The position numbers and the translations under genes were made by a program. A stretch of DNA of 64,000 nt from Sabellastarte sp. h YS-2021 (taxonomy: Eukaryota > Annelida > Polychaeta > Sabellida > Sabellidae). Every line of letters starts with the position of its first letter. Position 1 is the stretch's first letter. Positions 12,661 to 24,187 of this stretch are shown here, in pieces. The notes beneath the pieces are model-generated. The model was not told the DNA's origin, did not search any database, and saw only the letters and a list, made by a program, of their open reading frames with translations. Location: NCBI GenBank assembly GCA_964017235.1, contig OZ024927.1:52705293-52769292 (forward strand), given 5' to 3'.

Positions 12661-12740
12661 GATAATCCCATGGATCGAAGCCAGGTACTTTGTGTTCCAA
12701 GGCAAGTGCCTTACGCACTAGGCCAGTTTGGCAGAGTCTG
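12661..12740 (-). repeat. tRNA-derived SINE head (minus strand)
   Basis: Read on the minus strand it gives a box-A-like GCCTAGTGCGTAAGG and box-B-like GGCTTCGATCC arrangement. Only the head is visible, and there is no clear tail or target duplication. Confidence 0.45.
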
Positions 12741-13129
12741 TATTGTGATAAACTGCTATGAATGTAATGATATAATATCTTTAACTCAAATTTCCCCTCT
12801 TAGTTTTCTTCCCTGCAGTCACACCCAAAACCTATGGATTACTTACCTATATTATCTATATCCATATGAAAAAAAAACACGTTTGTTAACCTAACACACT
12901 CAGTTCCCCATTGTGGGAAATATATTGCGTCTGCAACACAGTAGATTGGATTAAATATACCTTGAAGATAGGACGTATGAATACAACAAATAAGTGACAT
13001 TTATTTTCCTCTTTAGATAACTACTTTTCTTTTTAACTGAGGTCTTTGACTCTGAAATGGTGTTACTGCTTTCTCCAGTCTAACCTTAAACATTTTCCAA
13101 CGTGTTCCCTAATCCAAACCTTAAGGTTC

Positions 13130-13269
13130 CCAGGTGCTTAGTTGATTGCAAGTTTGGCATCAAATCACAGGCTGCCATATCTGCGCAGGTTCGACACCTA
13201 CATGCAGAGAACTTGTTGTAATATGACCCTGACTGTTGAACGGAAAGTAAAATCCTAATTTTGACCTTC
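13130..13269 (+). mobile_element. Second-family SINE
   Basis: It shares the order GCAAGTTTGGCAT..AATCACAGG, a box-B-like GGTTCGACACC, AATATGACCCTGACTGTTGA and AAAATCCTAATTTTGAC with the copies at 37475-37620 and 38777-38922. Truncated relatives are at 47531-47645, 48420-48565, 48830-48907 and 57793-57870. Confidence 0.6.
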
Positions 13270-13719
13270 GCCCAGTCCAAACCAACAAACGAAAACACAA
13301 GTAATTGGCATTGGTATTCCAAGATGATGAAACTGTTAGGAAGACAAAGACAAGACCTGTGGTGGGGGAGGACGTTTTATTTACACAACTGAGTATTGAA
13401 CTTACGAGATAACTAACTAGTCAGTATCAGATAGAAAGGGCTCCAAACCTCAGACATGATCGAGTCTGATAAAGTCCTTCAGCTACTAGTATGTCATTAT
13501 CTGGAGCTCTCCATCATGATATTGTTTTTGTCCCTCCAAAACTTGCTTATGAGACCCAATCTCATTTCAAGATGCAGCAGAAAGGGACGCTTTTCTCAGT
13601 TTTGCTTTCGCTGTGAAAAAGGATATTTACATTGCCCCACCCCAACAGTTATACATATAATAACCAAGCATTCTTACAGCTGTTAGATTTTTAATAAGAA
13701 AACCATACAAGTGAGGCTA

Positions 13720-14215
13720 TGCTCAGCTTAAGGTCAAGAAAGGTCAAAGTTAAAACCACAAAGTCAGACCTGAGTCCAGGTGTTAGCAATTTCATGATCT
13801 CCCCAAAGTCATAACAGAGTGTCAAGCATCCCAATCCAACAATTCAGGTCAAAGAAAGGGCAAATGTGAGACCACAAGGTGAGACCTGAATCCATATATA
13901 AGCAATTTTGTAATCTCCCCAAGATCATGACAGGATGTTAACCGTCCCAGGAAGATTCAAACCCATTATGATGGAAAGACTCCTGTTGACCAATTCGACC
14001 TCCAACTAAGGTCAAACCAAAGTAGGTTTTTCATGCCTAACATGCCACATTCTGTAATCTCCTTGAACATATACACTAGGCAACAAGTCCCAGTATAAAC
14101 TGCAGACAAGTAAAAGGTCAAGTCCAAGGCAATACGTGACACAGGGTCAAAAAGACCACAGGTCAAATTTCAGATGAAGGTCAAAAGGTACATTCATATA
14201 ATCTCCCTGAAGACA
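13720..14215. repeat. Degenerate tandem repeats of about 125 bp
   Basis: Blocks built on AAGGTCAAA, GACCACA(A/G)GT, GACCTGA(G/A)TCCA and (A/T)ATCTCCC(C/T)(G/A)AAG recur about every 120-130 bp. The first two units (13735-13860 and 13860-13985) are clearest. They are non-coding and of unknown type. Confidence 0.5.
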
Positions 14216-14672
14216 GTGAATCACCCAGAGTTGGGTTTTTAACATTTATTAAATTATTTGATATTTTACAGTACTATAACACTAAAATTTCTTGTAGAGC
14301 AAACATTAATACATTTAAGTAACAATGGGCCCATATGGACCATACTATAATGTACCCTTAAAAGTTAACCATAGAAAGTGTGGGATAACCCACGAGAATG
14401 AAATGTTTTGTTATTTAGTCCTTTAATCATAAAGGATTCGCATATGATACAAAAAATACAGACTTTTTAATAAATAATACAGCAGTTAGGGCCAAGCCCA
14501 TTGAATTCTTTAGTATGATACAATATGCCTCTTAAAAGAAGGTTTAAATTCAACCTAACTGCATTGAAAGCAGTAAGGGGTGAAACCCCAATTTTCTTAC
14601 TTAAATTGCCAAAAATGACTAAAAATGAGTTGTTTAAGCATTTTATAGAAGAAAGGCTCACCCAAACACCCA

Positions 14673-15510
14673 TCAGAATTGTAGGTGCTGTTGAAATGCA
14701 CGGAGAAGGGGGGAAGAGGAGAATTGGGTATCAGAAGAAATATATCTGTACACACAGTCAGAAGACCAAGTTCCTTGGTCTTTAATGGCCTGAATGGGGA
14801 CGTTATGATTATGTGCCCAAGAGGCACCTGACCTCCTGAAAGTATGGAAAGTATACTTGTGATGGTCCCACCCCAGTGCTTTGATAACCCTAGCTATGTA
14901 GGTGTTTCCTAACAATGCTATCTGTTAATGGCAAGCAACAACCACGCCTAGGTGTGGTAAACAAAGGGTCATTTTTGAGCCAGGGACTGCAGCCAGCATA
15001 TTCTTTAAGGGAAAGAACTGGACAGAGGAGAGATTGATAAATGACAGGAATAGTTACATAATGGACTTTATTCCTGAGCTGGTTGGTTTTTGACCATTTT
15101 AAGATTAATACTGCAGAAGAATCCCCCAAAATTACATCACCTCTGGCCAAATGTCTGGATATATCAAAGCCAGTAAAGGCATGGGGTACAATATTGGAGA
15201 GGCGAAGAAAGGAATAAAAAGCCAGGAGATAGAGTGCAGTGAAAACCTGTGGAGACTCAAATTTTTGACTCTGGATAACTATAGCTTGAAGCATTTCAAT
15301 TGAAAAGACAGGAGTAGTTTTGAGAAGCAAAGGTCTATTAATTTCCAAAGATTTGACAAACATTTGGATTCTTTGAACAGGTCGGTTGGAGTGCATATTA
15401 AATGAAGAAAACTCTGATGCCAGCAAGGTAATTGCATATATATCAAACCCAACTTTTGTCCCTGAATCATAATGTCCTATAGCAAGGACTTGTGAACATG
15501 TGCCTTACAG
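14673..15510 (-). pseudogene. Tyrosine recombinase transposon remnant, frameshifted
   Basis: Two minus-strand frames cover a phage-integrase-type catalytic domain. Frame 1 (15426 down to 14890, with in-frame sequence up to about 15505) carries box I FLRLSNIVP (catalytic Arg) and the beta-strand Lys in LKWSKTNQ. Frame 2 (14915 down to 14673) carries HTFRRSG (His-x-x-Arg), QGTWSS (Trp replacing the second His) and VYRYI (nucleophilic Tyr). All catalytic positions remain, but a frameshift at about 14890-14920 separates them and a stop lies upstream. The architecture fits Crypton or DIRS/Ngaro-class elements. No reverse transcriptase or RNase H is seen nearby, so the class is undecided. Confidence 0.7.
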
Positions 15511-16692
15511 ACATATTTCCTACCAGGTGCTTTTACATGTTTTGATACTTAACTTTCCTGTGTCTACTCTTCCCCGCAAAAATAGAATTCTGAGTATGGT
15601 ACAAGAAATCGGTCAAAATAATCAAAATCATCAAGATAATAATAATAGTAATAATAAAGAAAGAAATGACACCACAGCAGCTTACGGACCATTCACACTG
15701 ATCCATGCGGTTGTATCAGTACATGTTTTGCTTCGCGACCTTGTCCTTATTGATCAGTAAAAGGATCTTATATGAGGGTAGGACATGCTAAAAAACGAGC
15801 CACCCTATAACCGATTTAGGCAGCTACCCACACCCCTTCAGCATGTACATTTAGTTTAGCACTTGAGAAGTCATGGCAGATTTTTTCAAATAATATGAAA
15901 GGTCATCAAGAAGTCCTGAGAATGCTGCCCATGCTGTGTCGATCCTGATTCTACCCAAATATGAATCCAGACTTAATGAACATTATGAATACCACAAACA
16001 CACACAATGCATCAAGTCACAAACGAGCCCAATGAGATACATATTTTGTGCCCGTATGTAGCTCATTAGTCCAGTATGGAATGGTGTGATCCAGGTATTT
16101 GAGTATAACAGTGAATACGACCAAAGGAAGTACAGCATTTTCACAGCTACCGACATAGAAAAAGGTTGTTTCACTGAGCTGAATGTTTCGGGAAGAGTTC
16201 TTGCTATGTCTGTGATAGTTCTGTGCAAACAATCTTCACCAATTATATTTTCTTTTGCTAAAATTTATGGAACAATTTGTGACAGCTGAATAGTCCTTTT
16301 AATAGACAATATCATTGTTTGTCTTCCGTTACAAACTCCATGGAGTGTTTGCACCAGTTCTTAATGTCTTCATGTTTTTAAATGCATTTTTATGTCAAAT
16401 TATTGTCATGGGTGATAGTATGCTGAATAAACATGCTATTTTATGAGCTATTAGATTCTCTGCATATAACAAAGTGGTCTTGCATTGTCATATTTGTGTC
16501 CTTTTGTTATGTGTTTATTCACTTAAAACCCACCATATTTTTATTGTACAATAAAAGCTATGGATACGGGTACAACTGTTGTAATGTAAAAAAGTTATTT
16601 AAATAACATGACATTCTGTACGCATGATATATATACAGTTTTACATCAGACCCAATAATATGGTTATCAATCATAAACCGAAATTGCAATAC

Positions 16693-16721
<29 letters not shown>
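16693..16721. repeat. Unbroken run of 29 G
   Basis: The plus strand reads 29 consecutive G between ATAC and ACAGC. Such a long G homopolymer could form G-quadruplex structures and is also prone to assembly length error. Confidence 0.9.
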
Positions 16722-16723
<2 letters not shown>

Positions 16724-17386
16724 AGCATTTCGCAGTGGATAGCGTTTCCCCAATTTCTTTTATACTTCATTTAAAGCTAACATCTACCATGATACTGAAG
16801 GAGCTGTATAGCATAGAAAGTGTACAATATGTCTTGATACTTTTCTAAGATTTTAGAACTGACAATGTGCAGGATTGTAAAGATTAATAAAATAGTTTAT
16901 ATGTCAGTGAAAAATTGGGAATACAAAACTGTATGTGACTGATGCAAAGAGCTGTATGTTCTCTAAACTGTGTCTTGTGTCAATATCCATACCATTTATA
17001 ACTTCATCATATGCTAAAATACAATGAGAAGAATTAATATTTAACTTTAAATATTGTATGCAAAGTGTTTAGTAGTCTTTGTAAATTTTTGGGAGCAGTA
17101 TAAATTTAATTGGTGAAATGCTGTCCACTTTTGGTCAGCCCTAATTTTATTGCCGTAGTACAAGTTCTATGGATGTATTTGTCCTTATCACAAAATATAT
17201 TTTAGGATGTCACTATCATTTTACAATTTGAGGAACCTCTTTTCATTCTGATAACTTTTATAAAACCTAACTGCATATTTGTTCTGCATTTTGTGGTTTT
17301 ATGGGCAAAATGCTGTCCCCCCCCCCCTTGTGTCCCTTTTCTAGACTCACAAGTTTATCTTCTGACTGACACAATAGTCTGCTCAC

Positions 17387-17450
17387 TGTGGTCTAGTGGG
17401 TAACACTCATCTAGGAACACAGAGGACACGTGTTTGAACCAAAGCACAGG
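17387..17450 (+). repeat. tRNA-like SINE head
   Basis: GTGGTCTAGTGGGTAACAC resembles box A and GTGTTTGAACC resembles box B, at tRNA-like spacing. The downstream body is not one of the recognised families, and no true tRNA fold was established. Confidence 0.35.
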
Positions 17451-20249
17451 CAGATACATAGTGGCTCGGATGACCAACTTAAATGGTGGTCCTTTGTCAA
17501 TGGGTCCTATCCCCAATGGCAGGCTAAAGAACATCCGGGACATTGATAAATGGTCATCCTTGAGCCCCTGTCTTTCAGTTAGTGGAATGTCAGTCATGAG
17601 AGAGCTTGGGCTGTAATTGTACAGCAGGGTTTTGTCAAATTGCACTTTGAGTCCTTGTGATAATTACAAATATAACAGTACTGAGAGTAGCATCATTGGT
17701 GATATGACTTAGATTCAAGTTGTAAAGGATTGGAGTATAAGCATGGCTATCGTGGTTGTTCTTCAAAAATATCAAATCCATGAGTGAGCAATTTCCATCA
17801 GGAAATCTCATTTGTTTTTCTCAGTCTTCCCCCCTGTTTAATGTTATTAGCTTAAGCAGCCTTCCAGTTTTAAAATAGGCCTAGTGGACTAATCAATAAT
17901 AATAATAATAGAACTAGTCTTTATGATTGACTAGTGTTTTTTTTTTATTTTAATCGCACATTTTGGGTCAATGTTACTAATGTAATGCTCCAAGCTTCTG
18001 ATATATAGTCATATATATTGCAACGGAAACAACAACAAAAAATAATAATAATGAACCAACCTTTCAGTTGATCAAAAGGAAGCAAATTATCTACTGATTA
18101 TATTTGGTCTATTTTTTCTGGACAAGTTTAATGGAATTAAAGAAGGCTTTTTCAATTGTGAAAGCTGAAATGCTACAATTCATTTGGGATATTGGGGGCA
18201 CAAGTGGCAAAAATAATAACTTAGTCTAGGCCTGTTACATTTAGAAATTAAAGAACAGAGTTAATTTCTAAAATTATTCTTAGAATAGCCTCCCTATATG
18301 AGGTACCTGTAAGAGAATACGAGATCAGGCATCAAAGCTATGTTGCATGCAAACATGCACTAGTAAGTCCTAAAATTGGAACAGTAACTACACCAATATT
18401 ATCTGGTGCAGACCCTTCAACCACAGACATGTTTTACGAGCAGTCAAGTGTTATATCCTGATGTGTTATAATACCGCAGTATTATTAATTACGACTGTGA
18501 ACATTTCATGGATTCTGTTAAACTAAATATACAGTCAAAACCGTATAAATTAAAACATAATGAATGTATCAAACCAGGACAAATGAATCTATGTTGACAG
18601 GTTTTGAATATTTGTCTAATTACATGACTGTAGAATATAGTTTAATGAGAAAAAACTATGGAGAATCAGTCAAACTCTTGCTGTGATATTTTATAAGGGT
18701 GGCAAGTTAAATGTCCAATTTTTGTGGTATTAATTGAGAGGCTCATAAAAGTACACAGAGAATGTTAAGTTGGTTATTATTCAAATCAGCCACGACAAGT
18801 GGGAAAAACAAGAAGCATTGTGTGGGATATTAGCTTGCTTGAGGACAATCAATCATTGAGTTTATCACCTGAAATATACTTGAAGAGACATTTGACCATA
18901 CAAGCAGTCAATTTATAACCAAATAGAAAATCTTGCTGTGTCTTTCAAGGTTTACTAATAAGCATAAGGTCAACTGTAACTATTATCATTAATCTAAACA
19001 GAAGAATCTAATCATAAAGAAACAGTTTACAGGATATTTTGTTATCAGATGATGATTTTGTTCTAAAATATATGATAATGACTGACATATAACAGAGCTA
19101 CTATTGTTACAATAAGCTTCCATAAGTGACTGAGAGTGTATGTCATTGGCATGCACATGTTATTTCAGACATACATGTCATCCTGAGAATCATATATGTG
19201 ATAATTGTTCTTCTGAAGGAACCTTCAAATTATCTTCCTTATGTATAATGTAACTATCTTCACCATTGAGGCTATTTGATAATTTGATTCTGTGTGTATG
19301 TTAGAAAGAAAAAAAAAACTGCATGGATTTACATCAAATTTAGTCCAGTCTTGGCTTAACATAGAACTTATTTGATTCTGGGATGATCCACAACCAATGT
19401 TGGATCCAGATTTTTTTAAAAATTATTTTTAGCAGTGCATGCATAAACAATAGCAGAGGACGCCTTGGTGGAGGTATGCACTCTAAGAGTGCTCTCGTTG
19501 GTAATGAAATTGGCTTTATTATCTATAATGGCAACTTCCAAAGAAATATTTCTTTGTTTAAATAAAGGATTACAGTATTATAGAAAGGAGATAGTATGTA
19601 AGCATCTTTGACACCAAAGAGGATACAAAATTGATGATGAAAATCAATATCTCTGAACAGTGTCAGGCATTAACTTTCTAAATAAAACTTATAAGCAGCC
19701 TGTTTCCATGGCAGAAGGTGATAGTCTCACGGATAAGAGGGATGTACTTGAGAAATCTATCCCATTTAAGCCGGGAACCTGAATGATGTAAGAGCAAAGC
19801 TCTCAATCATTTGAGACTTAGATTAATAGAGATAAAATTGTGACAATCCTTGAAGTGCTACAGAAGAACAATTTGGTTGGAAAGATAAATTGGCAAAATG
19901 ACTCATACTTATGTGCTCAGTGCTGTATGAGTTTGAAATTATATATCATTTGTGATTACATTTTACACTATTCATTTTGATACACTTTATACCATCAGTT
20001 CAAACAAATGAAACTGTTCTAAAGCCAGGTCTTTTAATATTAATTTGAAAAAAGTTGAGAATACAAAGGATAACATTACTAGGAGTGAGTTGGCATGAGT
20101 GATTTAACCAAGTCAATTATTGAATTTTTTACATTTTCACTTTGAGAATAAAATTAGAATGCTTAAGGTATTTCATGTGTGGAAGTCAGTGACTGTTGAG
20201 GTGCTTTCTATAATAATTTTAGTATATCTGGTACAACATACACATTTAT

Positions 20250-20564
20250 TACCTCCGCCAAGGAGGTTATGTTTTCTCCTGGGTTTGTTTGTGGGTTTGT
20301 GAGTTTGTGCATTTGTTTGTGAACAAGATAACTAAAAAACTTATGGACGGATTTTGATGCAATTTTCAGGATATGTCTGAAAAGGTAAAAGGAAGAAATG
20401 ATTCAATTTTGGGAGTGATCTGGATCACTATCTGGATCTTCTGGATCCATGAAATGTAATTTTTAAAGACAGATAACTCCGAAAGTTATGGACGGATTTT
20501 GATGAAATTTTCAGGATATGTGCTCCCTTGGCAGAGGTCTGCGCTCTCCGAGTGCTCTTGTTTT
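20250..20564 (+). mobile_element. Best copy of a widespread non-coding repeat, directly upstream of exon C
   Basis: It starts ACCTCCGCCAAGGAGGTTAT, continues through TTTGTTTGTGGGTTTGTG, two blocks of TTATGGACGGATTTTGATG(C/A)AATTTTCAGGATATG, GATCTGGATC, and ends CAGAGGTCTGCGCTCTCCGA then GTGCTCTTG. This repeat is familiar from many marine animal genomes. I do not assign a named family. Its end lies 36 bp before the ATG of exon C. Confidence 0.7.
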
Positions 20565-20600
20565 AACTGTAATACTTGTTCATGACAATGAAACCCGACC

Positions 20601-21464
20601 ATGAATTTGTACAATAATCAAAATGGAAAGACAAAGGTCGGTGGATTAAATCAAGTTCCTTCTCACCAGAGAGGTGGAATTGGTAGGCATGAGAAACATG
20701 TAGTTTGTACTAATATGGAGGGAAGGACAAATGCCCATAACTTTGTGAGACCAGTGACATCAGCAGGGCAGCCGACAGTGAACAAAGAGAATTGCAATGT
20801 CAATAAAACTATAGCAACTGGACTGAAAGTCAAAAGCATGACGTATATGGAAAACCAAGATGGACAAGAAAACTCTGATAAAAATAGAGCAGAGATAAGC
20901 ATCAGTGATATGAGTGAAATCGATTGTTGTGATTACGCCAATCACAATCAGTCATTGAGCTCAGTTGAAACTGCAAGAAATGTTCATCAGCCCAGCCACA
21001 GTAGACTTCGTGGGATTTCAGAAACTAGCTCAACGGGATCATTCAAGAGACTGTCTATTTCTGGCACCAGCCCTCATTCGAGGGGAAAGTCTCGAAATGT
21101 CAGTTTCAATGACGATGAGAACATTTGTGAAGACATAGTGGATAAAATGTCAAAATCGCAAATTTACATAGGAACAAAAAGACGAAGCGTTTCATCCAGA
21201 CGAACATCGTTAAGTTTGATTAGCACTCCAAGAAATATTACCAGAAGGAGAAGTATGAATGAGAAGCAAGTTCTAGAACTATGGACTACAGAGAGGCAGA
21301 CATCTAAAGGACTAGATGCTGATGACGATGTCTTTGAAAACAACCAGATTGCCAAGAATTTCACTGCGAAATGGCTAAGCTACAGAAGAAGACGTTCTTC
21401 CACCAGAGACATCCGGAGGAAATCTTCACATAATGATGTTGTTAAAGGGAAATACAGGACTCAT
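20601..21464 (+). CDS. CNBD2: CNBD2-like N-terminal exon C (288 codons)
   Basis: ATG 20601 is preceded by an in-frame TGA (20589-20591) with no AG between, so this must be a first coding exon rather than an internal one. It ends CAT|gtaagt at 21464 in phase 0, matching the common exon at 42510. The protein is Asn/Ser-rich, then strongly basic. It has several R-R-x-S/T sites: RRSVSS (about 194-199), RRTSLS (200-205), TRRRSMN (214-220), RRRRSST (262-268) and RRKSS (272-276). An acidic patch (DDDVFENN) lies between them. No domain is recognised. It could be a separate gene, since the next common exon is 21 kb away. Confidence 0.6.
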
Positions 21465-22165
21465 GTAAGTAAAGAGACTTTTGTTGATGTGTATCCTAAT
21501 CTTGCATACCGCATGGTGTAATGTCTGAGTTTTATAGCATTGCGTGTTAAACTTTTATGAGATACTCATCAATTTTTTTCAAGTCATCCTTGAATTTTTC
21601 TGATTTATTTAGATGATAATTTGAACTTTGGTGAACCCAGCATTAAACCATGTGTAGAATGAAAGATCAAATTGGAATATACACTACCTTATTTTAGGTT
21701 TTATATAAACTGCAAAGTTGAGGTCACTTTTAATTTAAGTGCATAAAAACCTTGATGTCAGCTTCACCTGAATAAGTTGGTACACGATCCAAACAGAAAC
21801 TTAAAGTATTCGAAGTTGACTTACAAATCGGCATTGTGGCAAATGTTAAAGTAGACTAATCATGTATTATAGCAGACCTCAAATAATTTTGAGTTTGGAT
21901 GCACTTAAGTTGATGCGTTCAGTTCACTGATTAATGTTATTGTTAATTACTACAAACTGTTTTAAAAGGACAGTGACCTCAAGTAAGATGTTATGAAGGG
22001 AACCAGTTGCTGTTTTTTTAAAATAGTAGGTAAATTGTTCCGTTCAGAATCTGTTCATATTATAATATAAAGGACAGTCATTGTTTAAAGATATTTTCCA
22101 GTCATCCAAAGTAGCAGAATTTCATACATGTAGCTTCAAGATATCACTGACCAAAACATTCAGAA

Positions 22166-22456
22166 ATGTCGGCAAAATTACTAGGTAGAAAATTTCTGCA
22201 CCATGTAGATCCTTTATTTTTTATACATTTTGGTGCTCCACGGCCTCTGATATTTACAGATTTTAATTGGAGGGATGACTTTAACAAGATAGCTAAGGGA
22301 ATTTATAATATTTCAACTCTGATGTTGACAATGGCTATTGTGCAGGATCTACAAAAGGCAAATGTCACTGAAATAGTTTTTCAGCCTAACTACACAGTAG
22401 ACATGCTATTGGCCCCAGACAAAAGGCAGTCTTACAATGATCTGGTGCTCACTTGA
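22166..22456 (+). other. Unassigned open frame of 96 codons
   Basis: The translation has protein-like composition (FLHHVDPLFF, DFNWRDDFNKIAKGIYN, TMAIVQDLQK, ends VLT-stop) and codon variety unlike the surrounding AT-rich intron. An acceptor-like attcag lies just before the ATG, but its phase does not fit exon C. I do not recognise the family. It may be a retrocopy fragment, an exon of an unseen gene, or chance. Confidence 0.25.
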
Positions 22457-22530
22457 ACACTCTAGTGTTCTGTAGAATGCATCTAATGCCTTTTAAGAAG
22501 TAAAATAAAACAAGGCCACTGCCGCAGCGG

Positions 22531-24187
22531 TTATCTCCCGGCTTAGAATCAGTAATAATGGAGAACTAAAGGAGATATAAGGCCTTTGTAGTAAGATAAC
22601 CCCACTTGACATTGAAGAAGGGGTCAAAGGTAATAGTCAGCAATTGGAAAAGAGTCTCAGGCCTTGTCTTACTTAAAGTTGTTTTCACATTTGGAACCCC
22701 TATTAGCAATGATAAGGGAGATATAAGGCCTTTTTAATAGGATAATCCCATTTAACATGTGATATGACAGCCATTTTGTTTCCGAAACTAGGCCAAATTA
22801 CTATGAGGCTAATTTTCCTAGCCATATATATTTTGCGCATATTTGATGAACCTAGCTGCAAAATTTCAAGTTTTAGAGCATCTTAATGATTTTGAAATAT
22901 TTGGTTCTTGCGGCCATTTTGTTTTTCAAAATAAGGCTAAATTTTTTCTCAGGCAAACCCTTTGAAGGCCAGAACTTTTGATGGTCTGTCTTTATATTCT
23001 GAAGCCATAGCACCAATAATAACAGTGAAATAAGGACATTTTAGTGTGATGACCCCATTTAACCTTGAAGCAGGAGTCAAAGGTCAAATTCAACACCTGG
23101 AAAAGATTCCCAGGCCATGACTTCCTACAAGTTGTTTTCATATTCTGAACCTCTAAGAGCAATATTAGGGGAGATATAAGGCCTTTTTAATAGAATAACC
23201 CCATATGACATTAAACATGTGATATGGCAGCCATTTTCTTTTTAGAACTGGGTAAAAATTACTATCAGGCTAGCTTTTCTAGCCATATATCTTTTGTGCA
23301 AATTTGATGAAGCTAGCTGGAATATTTCGAGATTTAGAACAACTTCATGATTTTTAAACAACTGGCTATGGCGGCCATTTTGTTTTACAAAATGAGGCCA
23401 AAATTTTTTCGACCCTGGTTTTTATAGCCATAAACATTCCCTGCAAATTTGACAAAGATATCTTTATAAATGAATGACAGGTTAAGGTTTATGTTAAAAC
23501 CTGACGGACGGATGCATGGACGGATGTACGAACAGACACACGTATGGAAGACGTTTACAATCTCTCGACCACGGCCTTTGCTTTTCATGGTCTGTCTTTA
23601 CAATCTGAAGCCATAGCACCAATAATAAGGGAGAAATAAGGACGTTTTAGTGTGACAACCTCATTTAACCTTGAAGCAGGGGTCAAAGGTCAAATTCAAA
23701 CCTGGAAAAGATTCCCAGGCCGTGACTTCCTACAAGTTGTTTTCACATCCCGAACCTCTAAGAGCAATATTTGGGGAGATATAAGGCCTTTTTAATAGGA
23801 TAATCCCATTTGACATTAAACATGTGATATGGTGGCCATTTTGTTTTTTTGAACTAAGCCAAAATTACTATCACATTAGCTTTTCTAGCCATATAGCTTT
23901 TGTGTAAATTTGATGAAGCTAGCTAAAATATTTTAAGTGTCAGAGCACCTTTATGATTTTCAAACAATTAGCTATGGCCAAAATGAGGCTAAAATTTTGC
24001 AGAGACAGGTTTTTCATATCCATAAACATTCCCTGCAAATTTGGTGAAGATATCTTTGTAAATGAATGAGATATTAAGGTTTATGCAAAAATGTGATGAA
24101 CAGACGGACGCACGCAAGGACGAACGCACATACAGAAGGTGATTTATAATCTCCCCACCACGGCCTTTGGCCACAGGCGGGAGATAA
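22531..24187. mobile_element. Composite MITE with internal 606-bp tandem units
   Basis: The ends are perfect inverted repeats (TTATCTCCCG at 22531-22540, CGGGAGATAA at 24178-24187). Inside, a unit beginning ATGGTCTGTC recurs at 22981 and 23587 (606 bp). It contains GGGGTCAAAGGT, GAGATATAAGGCCTTTTTAATA and GCCATTTTGTTT phrases. The first unit (22531-22980) lacks the opening part. It is non-coding. Copies are diverged by scattered substitutions, so the array is not recent. Confidence 0.65.

Larger units (their letters stand above)
11894..20600 (+). other. Intron/spacer between exons B and C
   Basis: It holds a minus-strand tRNA-like SINE head (about 12661-12740), a second-family SINE (13130-13269), a block of degenerate repeats (13720-14215), a tyrosine-recombinase remnant (14673-15510, minus), a 29-G run (16693-16721), a tRNA-like SINE head (17387-17450) and (AAT)n microsatellites near 15640, 17903 and 18035. 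A widespread repeat ends 36 bp before exon C (20250-20564). No further coding exon is supported. Confidence 0.45.

Noticed and set aside
14467..14785. Plus- and minus-strand frames beside the recombinase
   Set aside because: They lie over or beside the minus-strand recombinase remnant and show no domain of their own.
16558..16848. Frames with poly-Pro or poly-Gly runs
   Set aside because: They are the 29-G run read in two directions.
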